DNA from: Aureibaculum flavum
GTDB lineage: Bacteria > Bacteroidota > Bacteroidia > Flavobacteriales > Flavobacteriaceae
Direction: 5' to 3'
DNA: 64,000 nt
NCBI RefSeq assembly: GCF_016406085.1
Contig: NZ_JAEHFJ010000001.1
Span: forward strand, 1-64,000
This document shows, in pieces, positions 27,795 to 36,947 of the stretch. Every line of letters begins with the position of its first letter. The first letter of the stretch is position 1. Both the position numbers and the translations under genes were made by a program. The notes beneath the pieces were generated by a model. That model ran no database searches. It was not told the DNA's origin and was given only the letters and a program-made list of their open reading frames with translations.

Positions 27795-28577
27795 TTACCA
27801 TTTTTTCCAAGCTGCATTACCTTCTTGCCATATTTCTTCCAAAACTGTTTTATCTCTCAAAGAATCCATACTTTGCCAATATCCTTCATGTTTAAATGCT
27901 GATAACTGTCCTTCATTTGCTAACTTTTCCATAGGCTCTCTTTCCCAGACAGTACTATCTTCTTGTATGTAATCAAAAATTTCAGGTTCTAATACAAAGA
28001 AACCTCCATTTATCCATGCAGTTTCTCGCGTACCTCCTTTAGGTTTTTCTCTAAAGTTATCAATTTTATTATTGTCTTGCTCTAAATTAAATGCTCCATA
28101 TCGACCTGGTTGTTGAACCGCGGATAATGTTGCTAATGTATTCTGTGAATTATGAAACTTCAACAATTCATTAAAGTTTACATCACTGACGCCATCACCA
28201 TACGTTAAAAAGAAGGGTTCATCACCTACATACTCTTTTACTCTTTTTATTCGTCCTCCTGTCATTGTATTTTCACCTGTATCTATTAAAGTTACTTTCC
28301 ACGGTTCAATACTATTGTTTATAATTTGTGTTTCATTATTTTTTAAATCAAAAACCACATCTGATGAATGTAAATAATAATTTGAAAAAAATTCTTTAAT
28401 CATATGCCCTTTATAACCACAACAAATTATAAAATCATTATGACCATATGATGAATACATTTTCATTATATGCCATAAAATAGGTTTTCCTCCAATTTCC
28501 ACTAGAGGTTTAGGCCTTACACCTGTTTCTTCACTTAATCTGGTACCAAAACCACCAGCCAATATTACTGTTTTCAT
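27795..28577 (-). CDS. rfbF: Glucose-1-phosphate cytidylyltransferase
   Basis: 260 residues, the normal length. LAGGFGTRLSEETGVRPKP is the nucleotidyltransferase signature in its cytidylyltransferase version, followed by IGGKPILWHIMKMYSSYG, TYGDGVSDVN with the metal-binding Asp, and a C-terminal YWQSMDSLRDK. It makes CDP-glucose from glucose-1-phosphate and CTP and opens the CDP-sugar branch. It lies 45 nt after a GT4 gene in the minus-strand operon. Confidence 0.96.
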   Translation of the reverse strand: MKTVILAGGFGTRLSEETGVRPKPLVEIGGKPILWHIMKMYSSYGHNDFIICCGYKGHMIKEFFSNYYLHSSDVVFDLKNNETQIINNSIEPWKVTLIDTGENTMTGGRIKRVKEYVGDEPFFLTYGDGVSDVNFNELLKFHNSQNTLATLSAVQQPGRYGAFNLEQDNNKIDNFREKPKGGTRETAWINGGFFVLEPEIFDYIQEDSTVWEREPMEKLANEGQLSAFKHEGYWQSMDSLRDKTVLEEIWQEGNAAWKKW

Positions 28578-28622
28578 GATGTTTTTTAATTTAAATATTC
28601 TTATTTTCTTCTTCTTATTTTT

Positions 28623-29696
28623 TTATGCTAAACAAAAATCAAGTACTTCCTTAGATATAGTTTCTATATTCAATTGTTGCATTTTCAACATCGCATTATC
28701 TCCTATTTTCTTTCTTAGTGATTCGTCATTCATTAGTTTTTCAATTTTTAATGATAATTCCTCAACATCATTAAGAGGTACTAGAAACCCATTTTTTGTA
28801 TCATCTATTATTTCTTTCGGACCTACATCACAATTAAAACTCACTACTGGTAATCCAACAGCCATAGCTTCACATATCGCATTTCCCCAAGCTTCAGACA
28901 CTGAGGTTGAAACAAATATCATAGATTTATTTAACCACACATCGACATTCTTAACTGCACCAGGCATCGTAACTCTATTTTCTATACCTAAAGAAGTGAT
29001 CTTCTTATTCAAATCTTCTCTTAACTCTCCTTCCCCAAGAATTACAAACTTCCAATCAGGTCTATTTACTTTAGCACAAGCTTCTAAAAAAAAATGTTGT
29101 GATTTAACCGATGTTAATCTTCCTACAGTTATAACAATTTTTTCTTTTTTTATATTATCAAACTTATTGACGTGAGATACTGGGTTATGAATAACTTTGA
29201 CATTAGTCACTCCAGTTTCAGCTTCTACAAATTCTTTTGCTATTTTTGTCATTAATATTACACCATCAGCTTTTTTGTAAAGTAACTTTCTTAAATATCT
29301 TTCTGTTCTACTTCTTTTTCTAAATGGGCTCATTGCATCTCTAACAAATACTCTCACATTTAAAAAACGTGTTGATATTAACGTAAAAATGTTAGTAGAA
29401 CTTAAAATACTTAATACAAAATTCGGATTTTCATCTTTAAGAATTCTTCTGAGTTTTATACAGGCTATTAAACCCGTAAAAATTCTATTTATTGTGTTTT
29501 TATTACAATAATTTAATTCTTTAACTTCTATTTTATCTGAAAGTGTAAAAAATGATTCACCTGACCTTAGAAGTATTATTGTAACAGTGTAGTCTAATGA
29601 AACCCAATAGTTAGATAAATTAGCAATATATCGTTGTCCTCCACCGTGGTCTAATAGCGGAGTGATAAGTACAATATGCTTATTAATCGATTTCAT
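28623..29696 (-). CDS. GT4-family glycosyltransferase, paralogue of 33250-34305
   Basis: 357 residues. The N-terminal loop is LITPLLDHGGGQRYIANLSN. The C-terminal domain has VITVGRLTSVKSQHFFLEA, SEAWGNAICEAMAVGLPVVS and NGFLVPLNDVEEL, all GT4 hallmarks. The middle, from SILSSTNIFTLISTRFLNVR through the HNPVSHV segment, is nearly the same as in the protein at 33250-34305, while the N-terminal acceptor-binding portions differ more. The two may use the same donor with different acceptors. It precedes rfbF in the operon. Confidence 0.88.
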   Translation of the reverse strand: MKSINKHIVLITPLLDHGGGQRYIANLSNYWVSLDYTVTIILLRSGESFFTLSDKIEVKELNYCNKNTINRIFTGLIACIKLRRILKDENPNFVLSILSSTNIFTLISTRFLNVRVFVRDAMSPFRKRSRTERYLRKLLYKKADGVILMTKIAKEFVEAETGVTNVKVIHNPVSHVNKFDNIKKEKIVITVGRLTSVKSQHFFLEACAKVNRPDWKFVILGEGELREDLNKKITSLGIENRVTMPGAVKNVDVWLNKSMIFVSTSVSEAWGNAICEAMAVGLPVVSFNCDVGPKEIIDDTKNGFLVPLNDVEELSLKIEKLMNDESLRKKIGDNAMLKMQQLNIETISKEVLDFCLA

Positions 29697-29719
29697 AAAA
29701 ACAATTTTAGCGAAGATAA

Positions 29720-30550
29720 TTATTCTAATTTAACGAATAATGATTTTATATATAAACCAATAATATTTAAAAAGGATTTAGAAGAAGTAAAAGGTGATTT
29801 AATAATCGCTATTTTCGAGGTTACTCGAGTTTTTTTAGCACCCTCATTATCAATCGATCCTCTTATTGAATAATCAATATTTAAGTTTTCCGATTCTAAA
29901 CTTTCAATACACCAAACAGGCCACTTACCTTTAAATATAAAACCACTATTCCAAGTATCATAAAGTTGACCATACTCATTTACGTATTCTTCTGATATGG
30001 CATAAAATTCATCTTTATAAATCCAAGAACGTATACCATTTATTTTTTCTGACATATAAATATTTTCATAATCCTTAATATATTTTGAAATTGTCTTTTT
30101 TTTCCAAAGCCCTGGAATGAGTAAGAATCTATGTTTACAAGTGGGTTCAATCTTGTTTAAGAAATTATATTTGGAAGGTTTATCACTCCATCTCACACTA
30201 TATCTAAGCATTCGTATAAAATCTACATCATCATTTTTTTGCATTAATTCAACAAAATGTTTAAACATTTTAAAATTCATAGGAGAACGCAAAAAATAAT
30301 CTTCAGATAATGGGAAAACAATATCATACTTTGCAACTTTTAAACTATCCAGAAGACGTTTACCCCAAGGGGCATCATTTCCATGTTTTAAAACTGTAAT
30401 ATTTAAACCTTCAAAATGATAATCTTTAGTAGTTGTACTTAAAATAATATCAAAATCTTTTGCCTGCGGAAAATATTTAACAAGCATTTTAAAATAAGGG
30501 TCCCAACAGTCTGAATAACCATCATAAGAACATACTATAAGAGAAATCAT
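29720..30550 (-). CDS. Putative glycosyltransferase (GT-A-like)
   Basis: 276 residues starting MISLIVCSYDGYSDCWDPY, with IVFPLSEDYFLRSP in the middle where a GT-A protein would carry its donor/metal-binding acidic pair. A GWLW-like catalytic helix is not obvious. WCIESLESENLNIDYS and a basic, partly amphipathic C terminus follow. There is no signal peptide. Position as first gene of the long minus-strand operon supports a role in repeat-unit assembly. The family is uncertain. Confidence 0.6.
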   Translation of the reverse strand: MISLIVCSYDGYSDCWDPYFKMLVKYFPQAKDFDIILSTTTKDYHFEGLNITVLKHGNDAPWGKRLLDSLKVAKYDIVFPLSEDYFLRSPMNFKMFKHFVELMQKNDDVDFIRMLRYSVRWSDKPSKYNFLNKIEPTCKHRFLLIPGLWKKKTISKYIKDYENIYMSEKINGIRSWIYKDEFYAISEEYVNEYGQLYDTWNSGFIFKGKWPVWCIESLESENLNIDYSIRGSIDNEGAKKTRVTSKIAIIKSPFTSSKSFLNIIGLYIKSLFVKLE

Positions 30551-30802
30551 GATTTTTTTATATTTTTTTATAGCTTTAAATAATGTATATATTGTTAAAA
30601 CAACTTGTCACAATACTTTCATCTATTTATAACTTTGTTTTCTTTAACAAACATAATATTTTTCTTTAAAAAATTTAACAACTTTTTAATAAAGGTTGAA
30701 AACTTATTTTAATTTTCCTTTATAGATTATTAATTATGTATAAATTTATCATCACTTAAAATAAGTCGCCTATTTACCTTTTATAATTATTAAAAAAAAT
30801 AA

Positions 30803-31894
30803 ATGGTGAAATTTACGCCTGTGAAAAAGAGAATAAGCATTGTTATACCTATGTATAACGCAGAAAATTATATTGAACAATGTCTAGCAAGTATTCTAAA
30901 TCAACCGCTCACTAAAAATGATTATGAGATAATAATTATAAACGATGGTTCAAAAGATGGAAGTTTAATTAAAGCCACTGAAATTTCTAAAGAAGATGAA
31001 AATATTACTGTATTTACTCAAGAGAATAAAGGAGTAAGTGCTGCTAGAAACAAAGGAATTGACCTGGCTAATGGTAAATACATCTGGTTTATTGATGCTG
31101 ATGATTATATTATTTCAGATACCGCTAATCATTTATTATCTTTCGCTGAAAAACATGATTTAGATATACTTCAATTCAATAAAATCAGAACTGAATCTAG
31201 AGCTTTAAACAAAACTGCTACAAAACATATTGATATTTCAAAAATTGAAATTTTTAATGGCAAAGAATATGCTTCAAAGGTTGATTTAAATGATAGTTGC
31301 TGCACAAATTTATACAAAAAAGAATTTGTATTGTCTACCAAAATTAGATTCATAGAAGGTAAAGTGATGGAAGATATGACTTTCAATGCCGAACTTTTTC
31401 CTTTGGCTGAAAAAATTACTCATTTTCCAATAGATACATACCGCTATGTTATTAACCCAAATTCAATATGGACAAACAAGGAATCTAACGCGTTTAAGAA
31501 ATCAATCAAAGATTTCATTTTTATGGCAAAAAAATTTTCCGAGTTTATAGAATATTATAATGTTAATAATATCGGAACTAATATTATAAAACATAAACAA
31601 CAAGAAATGCTTTATAATGTTTCTAAACGGTTACTAATGTCTAATTTTAATATTTCTGAAATTAGCACTATTATGGATGATTTATCTAAGAACAATCTAC
31701 ACCCTATTTCACCATTTAATGGAAAAAGTTTTTTACGAAAAGTTGAAACCTTTTCGTTCAATAATAAATATCTGTTTATCTCAACTATTTTTATCTATCG
31801 AATGTTTAAAAGACCAATCAATTATTTTATAATAAAAAAACATCAGCGTAAAAGAGAAAGGTTAATTAAAAAAACAATTGTTAAATTTGACTAG
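30803..31894 (+). CDS. GT2-family glycosyltransferase
   Basis: 363 residues. GT-A fold with SIVIPMYNAENYIEQCLASI, INDGSKDGSL (nucleotide-binding), GVSAARNKGIDLANGKYIWF and the DADDY metal-binding motif. The C-terminal part is basic and probably membrane-associated. One of two tandem plus-strand paralogues within an otherwise minus-strand locus, with similarity across the full length of 32109-33173. Probably transfers a hexose or hexosamine; specificity is unknown. Confidence 0.9.
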   Translation: MVKFTPVKKRISIVIPMYNAENYIEQCLASILNQPLTKNDYEIIIINDGSKDGSLIKATEISKEDENITVFTQENKGVSAARNKGIDLANGKYIWFIDADDYIISDTANHLLSFAEKHDLDILQFNKIRTESRALNKTATKHIDISKIEIFNGKEYASKVDLNDSCCTNLYKKEFVLSTKIRFIEGKVMEDMTFNAELFPLAEKITHFPIDTYRYVINPNSIWTNKESNAFKKSIKDFIFMAKKFSEFIEYYNVNNIGTNIIKHKQQEMLYNVSKRLLMSNFNISEISTIMDDLSKNNLHPISPFNGKSFLRKVETFSFNNKYLFISTIFIYRMFKRPINYFIIKKHQRKRERLIKKTIVKFD

Positions 31895-32108
31895 AAATAT
31901 TTTGAGTTTTATATTAAAACTTAAATTTATAATAATAAAGTAATCTCAATCCATAAAAAATAGGGTCTATGTCTTTTAAAAAGTATTAATCGTTTACAAC
32001 TTGTATGACAGCATATAAAAGTGAAAATTCAATAAAAAATAGGTTTTAAAATTTAAGTATATATGATGAAGTTCGCTATAGTAACTTGATAAATTAAATG
32101 ATATTAAA

Positions 32109-33173
32109 ATGATATTAAGTTTTATTATACCAATGTATAATGCTGAAGAGTATATAGAACAATGCTTATATAGTATAATTGACCAGCCTGTAAACAAAAA
32201 TATTTTTGAAATAATCCTCATAAATGATGGCTCAACAGATAATAGTTTATCTAAAGCAAATGAAATTTCTAAGAAGCATAAAAGCATAACAGTTTATAGT
32301 CAGAAAAACAAAGGGTTAAGTGCTACTAGAAATAGAGGCATTGAATTAGCAAGAGGTGCATACATATGGTTTATAGACGCCGATGATTATATAATCCCTA
32401 ATACCGTTAATACACTTCTTAGTTGTTTAAAAAAACATAATTTAGATATTTTAGAATTTCAGTATATTAGAACAGAGTCTAGAGTATTAAACGTTTCAAT
32501 AAATAATAATCCTTCATTAGCTGATGTAAAAGTACAAAATGGAAAAAAATATGTCGCTAGGCGTGGTTATAATGAAAGCTGTTGTATTTCTATTTATAGA
32601 AGAGAATTAATAATACAAATAGGCGTAAGGTTTATTGAGGGTAAAATAATGGAAGATATGGTATTTAATGCCGAAATTGTACCCAAAGCCAATAGAATTG
32701 CCTACTACCCTTTAGATGCCTATCGCTACGTCATCAATCCTAATTCTATCTGGATGAACGAAGAGTCTGCCGCCTACCGAAAATCAATTACGGATTTTAT
32801 TTTCATGACAAAAAAAATTTCCTTTTTTATAAAAGATTATAAACAAAATGATATTGGAACTAAAATTATTGAAAGTAAACAACAAGAAATGCTTTTCAAT
32901 ATTTCTAAACGTCTACTTACTAGTGACTTTACTATTTCAGAAATAAATACAATAATTAAGGATTTACGCAAGCATAAACTATATCCACTATCAAAATATA
33001 ATGGAATTAGTAAATTTAGAAAATTTGAAAATTATATGTTTAATAAAAAATTACTTTTTTTATTATCTATAAGAATCTATCGTTTCTTTAAAAAACCTAT
33101 TGATCATTTTATTATTAAAAAGTATAGGCAAAGAAGAGAGAAACTTATAAAAGAAACCATAGTTAATCCTTAG
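32109..33173 (+). CDS. GT2-family glycosyltransferase, tandem paralogue
   Basis: 354 residues. SFIIPMYNAEEYIEQCLYSI, INDGSTDNSL, GLSATRNRGIELARGAYIWF and DADDYI mirror the preceding gene. The distal halves also match (for example RYVINPNSIWMNEES against RYVINPNSIWTNKES). The pair is clearly a tandem duplication that has since diverged, about half to two thirds identical by eye. A 214-nt AT-rich gap separates the two, so each may have its own promoter. Confidence 0.9.
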   Translation: MILSFIIPMYNAEEYIEQCLYSIIDQPVNKNIFEIILINDGSTDNSLSKANEISKKHKSITVYSQKNKGLSATRNRGIELARGAYIWFIDADDYIIPNTVNTLLSCLKKHNLDILEFQYIRTESRVLNVSINNNPSLADVKVQNGKKYVARRGYNESCCISIYRRELIIQIGVRFIEGKIMEDMVFNAEIVPKANRIAYYPLDAYRYVINPNSIWMNEESAAYRKSITDFIFMTKKISFFIKDYKQNDIGTKIIESKQQEMLFNISKRLLTSDFTISEINTIIKDLRKHKLYPLSKYNGISKFRKFENYMFNKKLLFLLSIRIYRFFKKPIDHFIIKKYRQRREKLIKETIVNP

Positions 33174-33249
33174 CTATTAATTTCAAAATTTATAAATAGG
33201 CGATTACCAAAACCTATTAATTGTTTCCTTTTTTGTGAAAAGATGTTAT

Positions 33250-34305
33250 TTACGAGCAAAATTCAAGAATTTCCTTAGAAATTTTATCAATTGAAAATTT
33301 ATCTTGTATTTCACTGGCGTTTAAGGAAAACTTGTTCCGTAGATTTTCATCATTCATCAATTGTACTATTTTCTTAGAAAATTGGTCAACATCACCCACA
33401 GGGACTAAAAATCCATTCTCACCATCCTCAATCATTTCCGAAGGACCAACATCACAATTAAAACTCACCACTGGCAATCCAACTGCCATAGCTTCACTAA
33501 TAGCATTTCCCCATGCCTCTGAGACAGATGTTGATGCGAAAATCATCGATTTATTTAACCAAGAATCTACATCTTGAACTGCCCCAGGCATAATCACTTT
33601 ATTATTTAATTCTAGAGATACTATTTGATTATTTAGCTCTTCTCTTAATTCCCCTTCTCCAAGTATTACAAACTTCCAATCAGATCTATTTATTTTAGCA
33701 CAAGTTTCTAAAAAATAGTGTTGTGCTTTTATCGAAGTTAATCTTCCAACAGTAATTACCATTTTTTCTTTTTTAATATTATCAAACTTATGTACATGGG
33801 ATACCGGATTATGTATTACCCTGGCATTTGTAACTCCAGTTTCAGCTTCTACAAAATCTTTAGCAATTTTTGTCAATAATATAACACCATCAGCTTTTTT
33901 GTAGAGTAATTTCCTTAAATACATCTCTTTTTTACTTCTTTCTCTATATGGACTCATTGCATCTCTAACAAATACTCTCACATTTAAAAAACGTGTTGAA
34001 ATTAAAGTAAAAATGTTAGTAGAACTTAAAATACTTAAAACAAAATTTGGATGAATTTCTTTAATTTTTTTCCTTAATTTTATAAAGGTTTTTACTATAC
34101 CAACAGCTTTTTTAAATGTATTTCCTTGGCACATACATAATTTAATAATTCTAACTTCGCTGTTTATACTATAAAATGGCTCACCACTTCTTAAACAAAT
34201 AATACTAACAGAATGACCTTGTGTAGACCAATAATTTGCTAATTCAGAAACATAACGCTGTCCGCCACCTAAATCAAGTAATGGAGTTACTAGGACTATT
34301 TTCAT
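33250..34305 (-). CDS. GT4-family glycosyltransferase, paralogue of 28623-29696
   Basis: 351 residues with VLVTPLLDLGGGQRYVSELA, VITVGRLTSIKAQHYFLE, SEAWGNAISEAMAVGLPVVS and NGFLVPVGDVDQF, all GT4 features. The core is close to the protein at 28623-29696 at both protein and DNA level. For example 33960-34045 and 29335-29420 differ at only a few bases. Convergent with the GT2 gene upstream in coordinates. It starts a minus-strand unit of its own, with a 770-nt gap behind it. Confidence 0.88.
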   Translation of the reverse strand: MKIVLVTPLLDLGGGQRYVSELANYWSTQGHSVSIICLRSGEPFYSINSEVRIIKLCMCQGNTFKKAVGIVKTFIKLRKKIKEIHPNFVLSILSSTNIFTLISTRFLNVRVFVRDAMSPYRERSKKEMYLRKLLYKKADGVILLTKIAKDFVEAETGVTNARVIHNPVSHVHKFDNIKKEKMVITVGRLTSIKAQHYFLETCAKINRSDWKFVILGEGELREELNNQIVSLELNNKVIMPGAVQDVDSWLNKSMIFASTSVSEAWGNAISEAMAVGLPVVSFNCDVGPSEMIEDGENGFLVPVGDVDQFSKKIVQLMNDENLRNKFSLNASEIQDKFSIDKISKEILEFCS

Positions 34306-34594
34306 AATAAATATTTTAGTTAAGAAAATATTGCAATCTATAAATCCCCAATAATTACAATATATATTCTATAAATTGAATACACTTTAAATTGTAAGCA
34401 GTAAATTAAATTTACAAGACAAAACATTAGTCTAGTTACTTTCTTTGCAAGAAAAGAATTATAATTTATTATAGCTTTCACTTGTAATTCTTTTTTACAG
34501 CAGGTAAAAAAAATAAACTATATTAATAAATTAACCTTTTTCCAGTGTACCTAAAGTTGTATTGAAGTTATTTAAAAAAAATGAAGAAAATAAT

Positions 34595-34666
34595 ATGAAG
34601 ATTACTTTTTCCGTTTTATTAGTGGTAGTCTTGATATTCCTTTTCATAGCGTATAAGAATAAATAA
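34595..34666 (+). CDS. Possible 23-residue membrane peptide
   Basis: Frame MKITFSVLLVVVLIFLFIAY followed by KNK and a stop. A basic residue, about 16 hydrophobic residues and a basic tail give a textbook single-span membrane peptide. A preceding five-codon frame, MKKII with stop, overlaps its start as ATGA. A terminator-like hairpin follows 47 nt later. No family is recognised. Chance is possible in AT-rich DNA, where hydrophobic codons are common. Confidence 0.35.
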   Translation: MKITFSVLLVVVLIFLFIAYKNK

Positions 34667-34712
34667 CACAACGAATGTAACAATGTATTTAACAATAAAA
34701 AAAAATTTACTG

Positions 34713-34758
34713 AAAAAGGGGGAAAATCCTATAAATCAAAGGGGTTTTTCCCCTTTTA
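34713..34758 (+). terminator. Terminator-like hairpin
   Basis: AAAAAGGGGGAAAA (from 34713) pairs with TTTTTCCCCTTTT (ending 34758), with TCC/GGG extending toward the loop. It is one of the few G/C-rich elements in this gap and ends in a T-rich run. Confidence 0.7.
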
Positions 34759-35076
34759 TTTAATTTGTATTTAAGAAGTTAAAAGTTACCTATGATACTC
34801 TCTAAATATTAACGGACTACTTATTATTTAAACTATAAAGTAAAGTATTAACTAATTTAAAATTTGTGCTGTCAATTTGGACCAGTTGTTTTAATTTATA
34901 AATAATTTTCATATTAAAATTATTTTAAAAATCTATAAAAATTATCTTCTCAAATTCGTGTAATTAGACATTTTACTAACCAAAACATAGGAGATATCAG
35001 AAATTCATAAAATTTTTGATTATGCAAATGGAAAAGAAAATTAAATTTATAATAATTCTTTGTTTTGAATCCTGTA

Positions 35077-36723
35077 TTATTTTTTCCGTGTCACAATAGC
35101 ATCTATAATTGTAAGTTCTTTGTGATGATTTAAAGTATGGGTAGCAGAAACATCTTTACTCCATTCAGGATAAATTGCTTGGACTTCCCTTTCTTCATAA
35201 TTCTTTTTATTAAGTATAGTAATTTCTCGAATATGCATAGCATAGCCATATCGTTTAGAACAATCTTGTGCAGGTCTGTAAATTTTATCATTTTTCACAA
35301 ATAAATTGCCAGCAGGTCTAGAAAATTGGACATCCGTTACTATTGGATTTTGTGGATGAGATTGCCATGTTCCATTAAATAAATCTTCCGTATAAAAAAG
35401 GTAAAGTTCGTCATGAGTACTTGCCCCCATTTCTTCTCCAACATTAGTAAATAACCAATACAAGTTATCATATTTAAAAGGCGTAGCGTCTGTAGCATTA
35501 ATGTTTTCCATTAATACTTTTGATAATTTCCATTTATAGGGAAAATCTAAACATTCATACAATTCAATAGTTCTATTTTCCGAGGTTTCAGGTAACATAT
35601 ATAATTTTTTGTTTTCTTCAAAAAGCAAGGGATAAGACAAATGATAGGGTTTCTCTAAGACAACTTTTGGTTCTGAAACCTGCCCGTCTTTAGATAACTC
35701 AAGAACTGAAATTTTCCCTTTATTTTCTGTATAAATTAACTCTTCAAAAAACACAAAATATTTTCCATTGATTTCATGTATAAAAGGATCTGCCCAAAAC
35801 CGGTCCTTTGGTGGTAATATTCTTTTAAAATTATAAAATGAATTTGAAAAATTATTAGAATTATTAAAATTATATAATAATATATACTGGTCAAAATAAA
35901 ATTTTGATTTAACAATATTTTTTAAAAGTTTCGCATAATTCCTAACAATTCCTTTAAAAGTTTCATAGGTAGTTGGTATTTCGTAATAAGGTTTTGAATA
36001 AAAATTCGGTAAACTATTTCTTTCTTCTAATCCCTTAAAGTACATTTCGTAACCATCCTGGAATAAGAGATTTAATTGCCTGGGAATTAACGTTTTTAGT
36101 TTGAAATATAAATGATTTCTATTCTTACTAATATTGAATTTATGAGTAGCATAATTAGCAGATGTTATGACGAACTCCTCTTGTTCAGATTTAGAATTAA
36201 ATAAATTCATGTTCAGGGTAATTCCAGTAATAAAAGATTTGTTCAATATTTCAGAAACACCTGGTACATTACTTTGAATATTTTTACCATCACCGCCTGA
36301 AAAAAACCACACTCCATATTTTGTTAATTGTACAATATCCTCAGATAATTTATTTTGGCATAAGTTGATTATAACATCTAAATGAAAATTGTCAATAACC
36401 GAAAGTGTTTCTTTTGCAAAATAATCACTTTGGTTTTGAGAAGTACTATTAACACTTATAGACTCACAGCCTAAAAGGGAATTAATTTTCATACTTTTAA
36501 AAGCACTTGGGTTGCTTTTAAATAATTTATTTTCTACTTTTTCATAAGTCCTATATATGAAGTTATTTACTGTTTTAACATTCTCCTTTTTGCTATTATT
36601 CTCTATAATTAAAATAATTTCAGCATAATCCCCTTCATTAATAATTTCGATCATCTTATAAACCCAAAAAGGAATGCTTTTAGACATTACACATAATGCT
36701 ATTCTTAATAATGGTTGTTTCAT
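35077..36723 (-). CDS. Formyltransferase-like domain fused to a five-bladed beta-propeller-like domain
   Basis: 548 residues. The first about 270 resemble a formyltransferase/hydrolase-type Rossmann domain: LRIALCVMSKSIPFWVYKMI, then DVIINLCQNKLSEDIVQLTK and GVWFFSGGDGKNIQSNVPGV, where formyltransferases carry their substrate loop. Residues about 295-545 look like a beta-propeller of the glycosidase/GINT1-N type, with repeated FWADPFIH, TDATPFKYDNLYWLF and FSRPAGNLF blades. The classical formyltransferase N-H-D triad is not evident, so the first domain may be altered in function. No signal peptide. A role in adding or modifying a sugar N-formyl group is a guess. Confidence 0.6.
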   Translation of the reverse strand: MKQPLLRIALCVMSKSIPFWVYKMIEIINEGDYAEIILIIENNSKKENVKTVNNFIYRTYEKVENKLFKSNPSAFKSMKINSLLGCESISVNSTSQNQSDYFAKETLSVIDNFHLDVIINLCQNKLSEDIVQLTKYGVWFFSGGDGKNIQSNVPGVSEILNKSFITGITLNMNLFNSKSEQEEFVITSANYATHKFNISKNRNHLYFKLKTLIPRQLNLLFQDGYEMYFKGLEERNSLPNFYSKPYYEIPTTYETFKGIVRNYAKLLKNIVKSKFYFDQYILLYNFNNSNNFSNSFYNFKRILPPKDRFWADPFIHEINGKYFVFFEELIYTENKGKISVLELSKDGQVSEPKVVLEKPYHLSYPLLFEENKKLYMLPETSENRTIELYECLDFPYKWKLSKVLMENINATDATPFKYDNLYWLFTNVGEEMGASTHDELYLFYTEDLFNGTWQSHPQNPIVTDVQFSRPAGNLFVKNDKIYRPAQDCSKRYGYAMHIREITILNKKNYEEREVQAIYPEWSKDVSATHTLNHHKELTIIDAIVTRKK

Positions 36724-36947
36724 TGGATATACATATTTTATATTAATTTATAGCAACATCTAAAATTAAATCGAATATGATGTTAAGAATATTACTCGAA
36801 TCTATCATAAAATCAATAAAATATATTTGTTATATCCCAAAAGGAATTTTCGTTATGTTTAAATTCCAACATTATAGCAAAGAATCTTTAATAAACATTT
36901 TATTATTTACAGCTCAATTAATCAAAATAAAGTATAAATGGTGTAAA

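Larger units (their letters stand above)
34306..35076. other. Long intergenic region with a short ORF and a strong hairpin
   Basis: About 770 nt between two minus-strand genes. It contains a 23-codon hydrophobic frame at 34595-34666 (plus) followed by a G/C-rich hairpin with T tract at 34713-34758. The remaining sequence is AT-rich without frames of note. A small transcript seems possible. Confidence 0.5.

Noticed and set aside
28576-29175. 199-codon plus-strand frame opposite the GT4 gene
   Set aside because: Antisense shadow of a clear glycosyltransferase; same effect seen opposite the paralogue at 33332-33577.
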